Positions 13,582 through 19,572 of a stretch of 19,572 nt of DNA are shown piece by piece (position 1 is the stretch's first letter; each line of letters begins with the position of its first letter). Made by a program: the position numbers and the translations under genes. The notes under the pieces are model-generated. The model was given only the letters and a program-made list of their open reading frames with translations. It made no database searches and was not told the origin of the DNA. The stretch is from contig PEVZ01000042.1 of assembly GCA_002779665.1 (NCBI GenBank), positions 1-19,572 on the forward strand, read 5' to 3'. The DNA comes from Candidatus Roizmanbacteria bacterium CG06_land_8_20_14_3_00_34_14. GTDB taxonomy: Bacteria; Patescibacteriota; Microgenomatia; UBA1406; GWC2-37-13.

Positions 13582-14637
13582 TTATATCTGTTCGACGTCG
13601 TGAGGCTTAGACTCAATTAACGAACTTTGGGTGATTTGGATGAATTCGGCTTTTTCCCAAGTCTCAATAATATTTCTAGCTCCACAATATGAAAAACCCG
13701 AGCGCACTCCTCCAAGAAGCTGATTAATAAATTCATTCACTTTTCCACGATACGGGACGACCGCCTCGACTCCTTCGGCCGCGTATTCTTTCAAATCCCT
13801 TTTAACTGTCGTATCGTTTTTTTGCCTGTCCTGATTAGCCATCAAAGACGCCATTCCTCGTGTCAGTTTGAATTTTCTGTTATTTTTGAAAAATGTGAGC
13901 GCCGGCGATTCATCACACCCGGCAAATAATGTCCCGATCATCACAGTTGAAGCCCCGGCGGCCAAAGCTTTGACCATATCTCCGGAATTTCTAATTCCAC
14001 CATCGGCAATAATTGGCACTCCATATTTTTTTGCCACGGCTGAACACTCAGAGATGGCTGTCAACTGGGGAACACCGGCTCCGGCCACAATCCTCGTGAT
14101 ACATAAAGCACCAGGGCCAATCCCGACTTTGACCGCCGACGCACCATTTTTTATTAATTCTTCGGTAGCCTCTGGAGTAGCTACATTTCCGGCAATAACA
14201 TCAATTTTAGGAAATTTTTTCTTTAAATCTTTCAAAACTTTAATTAGAAAAATGGAGTGACCATGAGCAATGTCGATGACAATCACATCGATTCCGGCCT
14301 TCACCAAAGCTTCGGCCCGCTCTAAATAATCACCTCTTATACCGACGGCTGCTCCAACTAACAATTTTTGTTTTTTAACTTCCACTACCATCTCTGCTTC
14401 TTTTTCGATTGTCAAAAATCTATGAATAATCCCAATTCCCCCCTCTCGAGCCAAAGCAATTGCCATTTTAGTCTCGGTCACCGTATCCATATTGGCGGAA
14501 ATAACCGGGGCTTTCAGCTTGATTTTTTTAGTCAGCTGAGTTGTCAGGTCAACTTCGCTACGGGAAACCAAATCAGTCTTTTGAGGAACTAACAAAACGT
14601 CATCGAAGGTCAAACCGATTGATTTGCGAATGTTCAT
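13582..14637 (-). CDS. guaB: IMP dehydrogenase/GMP reductase family enzyme without CBS domains
   Basis: A 351-aa TIM-barrel enzyme. Seen: F-D-D-V-L-L-V-P at the start, G-I-G-P-G-A-L-C-I-T-R with catalytic Cys179, A-D-G-G-I-R-N-S-G-D, and a C-terminal S-K-P-H-D-V like the S-H-P-H-D-V of IMPDH. The CBS pair that usually interrupts the barrel is absent; typical bacterial IMPDH has about 490 aa. The flap Arg-Tyr of IMPDH is not clear: the segment reads D-R-Q-K-N, and the following E-Y-A-A-E-G looks more like GMP reductase. IMPDH (IMP to XMP) is favoured, but GMP reductase (GMP to IMP) is possible. It lies downstream of purA on the same strand, so the two enzymes would meet at IMP. Confidence 0.82.
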   Translation of the reverse strand: MNIRKSIGLTFDDVLLVPQKTDLVSRSEVDLTTQLTKKIKLKAPVISANMDTVTETKMAIALAREGGIGIIHRFLTIEKEAEMVVEVKKQKLLVGAAVGIRGDYLERAEALVKAGIDVIVIDIAHGHSIFLIKVLKDLKKKFPKIDVIAGNVATPEATEELIKNGASAVKVGIGPGALCITRIVAGAGVPQLTAISECSAVAKKYGVPIIADGGIRNSGDMVKALAAGASTVMIGTLFAGCDESPALTFFKNNRKFKLTRGMASLMANQDRQKNDTTVKRDLKEYAAEGVEAVVPYRGKVNEFINQLLGGVRSGFSYCGARNIIETWEKAEFIQITQSSLIESKPHDVEQI

Positions 14638-14660
14638 AATAAAATTTCAAAATAAATAAT

Positions 14661-14800
14661 TTCCAATATTCAACTCCAATACCAATAACCAATATTTGTT
14701 AATTGTTAATTGCTAATTGCTAATTGGACAATATTGGAGTTGGTCATTGGTTTATTGATTGTGTTGGTCATTGGTTTATTGATTGTGTTGGTCATTGGAT
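14661..14800. repeat. Intergenic repeat block between purA and guaB
   Basis: The 183-bp gap holds three structures. CAACTCCAATA (14671-14681) and its complement (14732-14742) form a long-loop inverted repeat. An AATTG-rich array lies at 14699-14726 (TTAATTG and CTAATTG units). A 24-bp unit, TTGGTCATTGG followed by TTTATTGATTGTG, occurs at 14740-14763 and 14764-14787, with 11 bp of a third copy. No gene is visible. Confidence 0.8.
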
Positions 14801-14820
14801 TTTTGATTATTTTTGAAAAT

Positions 14821-16147
<1,327 letters not shown>

Positions 16148-16153
16148 TAGTCA

Positions 16154-16717
16154 ATGGGATTTTTTATAATATTTATAATTTTTATAATCGTTATAATATT
16201 TATTTTTTCTTCGAAAAAATTCTCACCTATCCCCTACTTCCCTTCCCAGCCTGTTGATATGCCACTAATTGTCAAAGCTTTGAGTTTAAAAAATAACCAA
16301 ACAGTCATTGATCTTGGGGCTGGAGATGGAATAGTGATTTTTGCCTCAGCAACAGAAGCGTTTCAAAAAAAATTAAATACGAAATTTATTGCCATCGAGA
16401 TTAATCCTATTTTGATCTTGGTTCTACATCTCCGCCGACTCTTTCATCCAAATAAAAAAAACATTAAAATCGTTCAGGATGATATTTTTAAAATGGATTT
16501 TTCCCGCTATACCCAATGTACAGACGCAAAATTTTGCGTCTCTACAACCTTCTATCTCTACATCTCCCCCTGGTTTTTAGAGAAAACAATATTAAATATT
16601 AAAAATCAAGTATCAAAATTTTCTGTTGTCAGCTATATGTACCCTTTAAAATTCAAAGCCAACTTCAATAAGTTTAAAGTAATCAATGGAAAAAATAAAA
16701 TCCATATCTATTCATAA
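16154..16717 (+). CDS. Membrane-anchored SAM-dependent methyltransferase
   Basis: A 187-aa protein with one N-terminal transmembrane helix (residues 3-18, almost all Ile/Phe/Val), a Pro-rich linker, and a Rossmann methyltransferase core. SAM motif I is V-I-D-L-G-A-G-D-G (51-59), followed by an acidic I-A-I-E-I-N (motif II) and Q-D-D-I-F. The layout resembles FAM173-like lysine methyltransferases, but the substrate is unknown. A 30-bp palindromic repeat (16517-16546) is translated in frame as about Q-C-T-D-A-K-F-C-V-S just before the conserved F-Y-L-Y-I-S-P strand. Confidence 0.8.
   Translation: MGFFIIFIIFIIVIIFIFSSKKFSPIPYFPSQPVDMPLIVKALSLKNNQTVIDLGAGDGIVIFASATEAFQKKLNTKFIAIEINPILILVLHLRRLFHPNKKNIKIVQDDIFKMDFSRYTQCTDAKFCVSTTFYLYISPWFLEKTILNIKNQVSKFSVVSYMYPLKFKANFNKFKVINGKNKIHIYS
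16517..16546. repeat. Palindromic repeat in frame in the methyltransferase gene
   Basis: A perfect 20-bp palindrome, AGACGCAAAATTTTGCGTCT (16522-16541), extended by TGTA/TACA arms with one mismatched pair to 30 bp. This palindrome is familiar as a dispersed repeat in cyanobacteria and other phyla. Here it is part of a coding sequence and adds about 10 codons. Confidence 0.85.
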
Positions 16718-16734
16718 TTCTGCCAAGCTTGCAT

Positions 16735-16747
16735 AACCTCCGAGGTT
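16735..16747. repeat. Small palindrome between convergent genes
   Basis: AACCTC-C-GAGGTT in the 53-bp gap between the convergent methyltransferase and HAD genes. It is followed by CGTCGGTCGG, GC-rich for this region. It could act as a weak bidirectional hairpin, but no T-run follows on either side. Confidence 0.5.
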
Positions 16748-16770
16748 GTACGTCGGTCGGATAGGACGCT

Positions 16771-17412
16771 CTAAGGTGTTATGATTTTAAAAACTTCCGA
16801 AGGTTTTTTCACAATATAATCTACGCCGGCTTTTTGTAAAGCTTCTGGAGTATGAAGACCCCAGGTCACCCCGATTATTTTTATCCCAACTTTTTTACAG
16901 GCTTCAACATCTCGGATCTCATCGCCTACATAAATAACTTCTGAGCTATCTAAGTCAAAATCATCAAGAAACTTCCCAAGGTAGCCCGCCTTACCAAAAA
17001 GATCGGTTTTCCCATGAACAAAGTCAAAAATATCAAGATCATTGTGTTTTATAAATTTATCAATGTTCTCTATTCTGTTTGAAGAAATAATAGCAAGTTT
17101 ATAGCCATTTTTTTTCAAATCAAAAAGAATTTTTTTGATACCGGGAAAAAACTTGATATTCGACATTTCTTTTTCCAATTCCACCTGCATACTTTTTACA
17201 ATATTAATAACGAATGGAATCTTCAGCCAGGCTCTTTTAAAACTCCCCTTTAGTAATTCCTGATAACTTTTTGATCTTATTTCTTTGATAATTTCCTTAT
17301 CAGTTAAGTCGTCAATTTTCAGAAGATGAGCTATTTCAAGAAATTTTTTAAAACTAAAAGGTAGCGTATCAGCTATTGTTCCGTCAAAGTCGAAGATGAT
17401 TGTAGAAATCAT
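16771..17412 (-). CDS. HAD-superfamily hydrolase, phosphoglycolate-phosphatase-like
   Basis: A 213-aa HAD phosphatase with all four motifs: I, D-F-D-G-T-I-A-D-T (residues 8-16); II, I-I-S-S-N; III, a Lys in the G-K-T/G-K-A region; IV, Y-V-G-D-E-I-R-D-V-E-A. A helical cap follows motif I, as in the Gph group. The substrate cannot be deduced. The ATG sits directly at the edge of the AATTG-rich repeat block (17411-17535), so its promoter must lie in or beyond that repeat. Confidence 0.85.
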   Translation of the reverse strand: MISTIIFDFDGTIADTLPFSFKKFLEIAHLLKIDDLTDKEIIKEIRSKSYQELLKGSFKRAWLKIPFVINIVKSMQVELEKEMSNIKFFPGIKKILFDLKKNGYKLAIISSNRIENIDKFIKHNDLDIFDFVHGKTDLFGKAGYLGKFLDDFDLDSSEVIYVGDEIRDVEACKKVGIKIIGVTWGLHTPEALQKAGVDYIVKKPSEVFKIITP

Positions 17413-17535
17413 TGTTAATTGTTAATTGTTAATGGTTAATTGATAATTGAAAAATAATAATTGCTAATTAATAATTTGCTAATTGTTAATTGATTCACAA
17501 CAATTGACAATCAATAATTAACTATTGACAATTTT
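17411..17535. repeat. AATTG-rich repeat block, left of the four-helix-bundle gene
   Basis: A run of TTAATTG, CTAATTG and GATAATTG units and, nearer the gene, the opposite orientation (CAATTGACAATCAATAATTA). The same sequence class flanks the other side of the four-helix-bundle gene and also occurs at 14699-14726. Confidence 0.8.
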
Positions 17536-17539
17536 GATT

Positions 17540-17911
17540 TTAATACTTCAAATTCTTCATCGTTAAACTTATTAAGTTATTTATTTCTTTTGGTAGCTTA
17601 TCTAAATGATCTGAGATAAAATTATTCTCTTTTTCAGAAATTAATTTCCTTTCTGATGCTTTGTCTTTCCAATTGATTGATTCATAAACTGTTGCTCGAG
17701 CATTATAATAAAATTTGACTTTATCTTTTTTGTGGAATCTTCCAAATCTTTCAGCAATATTCGCACTTATTGAATCAGTTGCTTCTACCCATTGGCTTCC
17801 AAGTGTTTTCTTATTAAACCAATCCCATGCATTAACTATTTTCCAGACAAATGCTGATAATTCAACCGCTACACTATAAGCCGTAAGTTCTTTTAATTTC
17901 ATCGTCGCCAT
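17540..17911 (-). CDS. Four-helix-bundle protein (S23/IVP family)
   Basis: A 123-aa helical protein of the four-helix-bundle family, related to proteins encoded in 23S rRNA intervening sequences and to Avd. The signature region reads S-I-S-A-N-I-A-E-R-F-G-R-F-H-K-K-D-K-V-K-F, close to the family pattern I-P-x-N-I-A-E-G-x-G-R. The in-frame TTG at 17932 lies in the repeat, so ATG at 17911 (M-A-T-M-K) or 17902 is more likely. AATTG-rich repeats flank it on both sides, suggesting the gene and its repeats may move or duplicate together. Function is unknown; no reverse transcriptase or variable repeat is near. Confidence 0.8.
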   Translation of the reverse strand: MATMKLKELTAYSVAVELSAFVWKIVNAWDWFNKKTLGSQWVEATDSISANIAERFGRFHKKDKVKFYYNARATVYESINWKDKASERKLISEKENNFISDHLDKLPKEINNLISLTMKNLKY

Positions 17912-17919
17912 ACTTCTAT

Positions 17920-17949
17920 TAACAATTAGCAATCAACAATTATCAATTG
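17920..17949. repeat. AATTG-type repeat, right of the four-helix-bundle gene
   Basis: Units such as TTAACAATTAGCAATCAAC and CAATTATCAATTG, mostly in inverted orientation to the start of the 17411-17535 block. It overlaps the likely promoter region of the four-helix-bundle gene and ends just before the PAP2 promoter. Confidence 0.7.
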
Positions 17950-17960
17950 TATTATTATAG

Positions 17961-17966
17961 TACAAT
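17961..17966 (+). promoter_or_regulatory. -10 box of the PAP2 gene
   Basis: TACAAT ends 7 nt before the ATG at 17974, predicting a leaderless mRNA. No convincing -35 is seen in the AATTG-rich upstream repeat. Confidence 0.5.
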
Positions 17967-17973
17967 TTAAGTT

Positions 17974-18540
17974 ATGTCCAATCTATTAATAATTGACAAC
18001 AAAATTACCCAATTTTTAAGCTATATTTTTCCTCATAATATTTTTTTTGATTATTTTTTTTCATTTTTTTCATTAAAAGGTTCCTCTATATTAATTTGGA
18101 TATTAGTTATCTTAATAGCCGTAATTCTTGAAGAGCGAAAAAACCCTGGAATAAGCAGGCGTGATAAAAAATTTATTATTTTATTTTCTTTATCATTTTT
18201 ATTTACAGCTTTTCTTACCGATATTGTTCTAAAAAACATCTTCCAGCGTCATAGACCATTTACAACTATTTATAACCATTTTCAACTATTTTCAACTTTT
18301 TCCTGTCCTCTCGATTTTTCCTTCCCCTCCGCCCACGCCGCCACTGCTTTCGCCTCGGCCACCGTTCTGACATTTTTTGATAAAAAAAGAAGGTGGTTTT
18401 ATTATCTCGTGGCAATTTTAATTAGTTATTCTAGAATCTATTTAGGTTGCCACTATTTTTTAGATGTGGTTGGAGGCGGAATAATTGGATATTTAATAAG
18501 TAGGTTAATTACGCGTACAAAACTATTTAATAATTTATAA
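17974..18540 (+). CDS. PAP2-family membrane phosphatase
   Basis: A 188-aa integral membrane phosphatase with several hydrophobic helices (about 38-52, 68-85, 120-135, 142-155, 165-178). The three PAP2 motifs are present: K-N-I-F-Q-R-H-R-P (Lys87 to Pro95), P-S-A-H (118-121) and S-R-I-Y-L-G-C-H-Y-F-L-D (Arg154, His160, Asp164). Family members dephosphorylate lipid phosphates such as undecaprenyl diphosphate or phosphatidate at the membrane surface; the substrate here is undetermined. The gene ends in a 6-bp convergent overlap with the downstream toxin gene. Confidence 0.88.
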   Translation: MSNLLIIDNKITQFLSYIFPHNIFFDYFFSFFSLKGSSILIWILVILIAVILEERKNPGISRRDKKFIILFSLSFLFTAFLTDIVLKNIFQRHRPFTTIYNHFQLFSTFSCPLDFSFPSAHAATAFASATVLTFFDKKRRWFYYLVAILISYSRIYLGCHYFLDVVGGGIIGYLISRLITRTKLFNNL

Positions 18541-19167
18541 ATTTCTCAAATACCCTCTCACCTGTTCTTGAAGAAAATTTTTTATTTCCTCATCTTTATA
18601 TTTTTCTTTCACAAAATCAACCGGAACAATTTGAAGGTCGTCAAAATATCTCAGTTGCTCTAAAAATTGTGTCTCAACAAATTCACCCCGAAATTTCTTT
18701 CTTCCCAATTCAATAATTTTTTTCAAACTATAATTTTCTGATTTTAGTAATAAGAAAATATCAACATAATCCCTCCAGACAGCTCTAAATCCTACTGTAT
18801 ATGCCTTATCAGCAACAATATCATCGATTGAAGCCATTGACAATGAACTTGTTTTAACCAAATCACTAATTGGTTTAAAATAATACCAAAAAAAGGTTAC
18901 TTTAATACCCTCTTTCGTTTTAAAATTAATTTGATCAGAGGTATTCAATGAAAAACTAACCTGACCAAATATTTTTTCAATCTTAAGTTTTAATTTATTA
19001 TTTAGCGGTTGAAAAGTAAAAACATCAAAATCTTCACTTCGTCTATGGTTGATTTGCAATGCTAATGCAGTACCTCCGCCTAAATATCCGTTATTTTTAA
19101 AAACGGATAATATTTCAAAAACTTTTTGTCTTTCTTTATCCAATAATTCTAGGTGTATTTTTGACAT
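18535..19167 (-). CDS. AbiEii-type nucleotidyltransferase toxin (fourth TA module)
   Basis: A 210-aa nucleotidyltransferase with Y-L-G-G-G-T-A-L-A-L (28-37) and R-R-S-E-D-F-D-V-F (Asp46, Asp48), plus a C-terminal R-D-Y-V-D-I-F-L-L-L segment typical of AbiEii-like toxins. ATG at 19167 (M-S-K-I-H-L) is preferred over 19194 because the conserved helix begins there; it overlaps the antitoxin gene by 32 bp in another frame. Its stop overlaps the PAP2 gene end by 6 bp on the opposite strand. Toxin activity is inferred from family and partner. Confidence 0.85.
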   Translation of the reverse strand: MSKIHLELLDKERQKVFEILSVFKNNGYLGGGTALALQINHRRSEDFDVFTFQPLNNKLKLKIEKIFGQVSFSLNTSDQINFKTKEGIKVTFFWYYFKPISDLVKTSSLSMASIDDIVADKAYTVGFRAVWRDYVDIFLLLKSENYSLKKIIELGRKKFRGEFVETQFLEQLRYFDDLQIVPVDFVKEKYKDEEIKNFLQEQVRGYLRNL

Positions 19168-19432
19168 AGTAACGCTCGTCCGGATGCCAATCATTTAATT
19201 CTAAAAGGGCATCTTTGACTAAATAAAAACGTTGTCTTCGATAATCTTTAAAAGACCTCTTAAATGTTTCAATTATTTCTTTTTTAGAGTAATTTTTTAA
19301 TGCCCAATGAATTTCATCCATCATCCCATAAGAAAGTATCTGATGAATAATGTAGTATTTATCTTTTTGAAGATCTAATTTTGAAACGTCGGTTGACCAT
19401 AAAACCGATTGCAGTTTTTTTGGCACTTTCAT
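19136..19432 (-). CDS. DUF6922-like antitoxin
   Basis: A 98-aa protein resembling the DUF6922 group found upstream of AbiEii-like toxins. The pattern L-W-S-T-D-V-S-K-L-D-L-Q-K-D-K-Y-Y-I-I (about residues 11-29) is followed by a helical Y-S-K-K-E-I-I-E-T-F segment. It precedes and overlaps the toxin gene. A TATAAT box with an extended TG lies 6 nt before the ATG. The antitoxin role is inferred from its position and partner; its mechanism is unknown. Confidence 0.78.
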   Translation of the reverse strand: MKVPKKLQSVLWSTDVSKLDLQKDKYYIIHQILSYGMMDEIHWALKNYSKKEIIETFKRSFKDYRRQRFYLVKDALLELNDWHPDERYYVKNTPRIIG

Positions 19433-19438
19433 GGTTTA

Positions 19439-19447
19439 ATTATATCA
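19439..19447 (-). promoter_or_regulatory. Extended -10 promoter of the fourth TA module
   Basis: On the minus strand TGATATAAT ends 6 nt before the ATG at 19432, predicting a leaderless transcript. The rest of the right edge (19448-19572) shows no gene. It holds ATTGTCATCGAA twice (19500-19511, 19536-19547) and a short GACCGACTC/GACCGATTC repeat. Confidence 0.6.
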
Positions 19448-19572
19448 TGTTTGACCGACTCGACCGATTCAACTGATTACCGCGCATTAGGTCATATATA
19501 TTGTCATCGAACGACTCCTTGATAGTTCATAATTAATTGTCATCGAAATTGGTTGAGTAAAAAGTTAAGCTA

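Noticed and set aside
13868..14260. 130-aa plus-strand open frame
   Set aside because: It is antisense to the conserved guaB coding sequence, with no promoter or family features.
14661..14800. CRISPR array
   Set aside because: The tandem units are contiguous without unique spacers, and no cas genes are present.
17540..17911. Diversity-generating retroelement accessory (Avd)
   Set aside because: The four-helix-bundle fold is similar, but no reverse transcriptase, template repeat or variable repeat is in the window.
19500..19547. Spaced direct repeat ATTGTCATCGAA as an operator or attachment site
   Set aside because: There are only two 12-bp copies at the window edge, with no gene to link them to; chance or a neighbouring feature cannot be separated.

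Overview
The window is an AT-rich, gene-dense bacterial stretch using the standard code: TGA is a real stop, seen in several ATGA stop/start overlaps. Small compact proteins, almost no visible Shine-Dalgarno sites, many TATAAT boxes 6-8 nt before ATG, several nucleotidyltransferase toxin-antitoxin modules, a membrane-anchored methyltransferase and short palindromic repeats inside coding genes together suggest a Patescibacteria/CPR genome, possibly Microgenomates. That placement is inference; no rRNA or taxonomic marker is present.

Layout. Positions 28-12307 are entirely on the minus strand and, read in transcription order, hold a de novo pyrimidine locus: pyrB, carA, carB, then two toxin-antitoxin (TA) modules (an AbiEii-type pair and an MntA/HepT-type pair), then a two-subunit fumarate reductase/succinate dehydrogenase (sdhA-sdhB), pyrC, and an AbiEi/AbiEii pair at the left edge. 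pyrD, pyrE and pyrF are not in the window. Next on the plus strand are a tRNA-Leu(CAA), a LAGLIDADG homing endonuclease starting 8 nt after it, and an unknown 120-aa protein. Then come a CBS-less IMP dehydrogenase/GMP reductase family gene and purA (minus), which meet at IMP. A divergent membrane-anchored SAM methyltransferase (plus), a HAD phosphatase and a four-helix-bundle protein (minus), a PAP2 phosphatase (plus), and a fourth TA module (minus) close the window.

How the genes fit together. PyrB, CarAB and PyrC would take bicarbonate, glutamine and aspartate to dihydroorotate. SdhAB has a complete fumarate/succinate active site, but SdhB has lost all three ligands of the [3Fe-4S] cluster that normally faces the quinone, and no membrane anchor gene is nearby. 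It may be a soluble fumarate/succinate enzyme tied to nucleotide synthesis, where fumarate is made by the adenylosuccinate route and can be the acceptor for class 1A dihydroorotate dehydrogenase.

The points most worth a second look are: the rewired SdhB in a pyr operon; palindromic repeats inserted in frame in carA, carB and the methyltransferase, resembling Rickettsia palindromic elements; a TA cassette bounded by a 36-bp direct repeat of the carB 3' end; consistent promoter geometry predicting leaderless mRNAs and possibly a leaderless tRNA; and the homing endonuclease abutting the tRNA.
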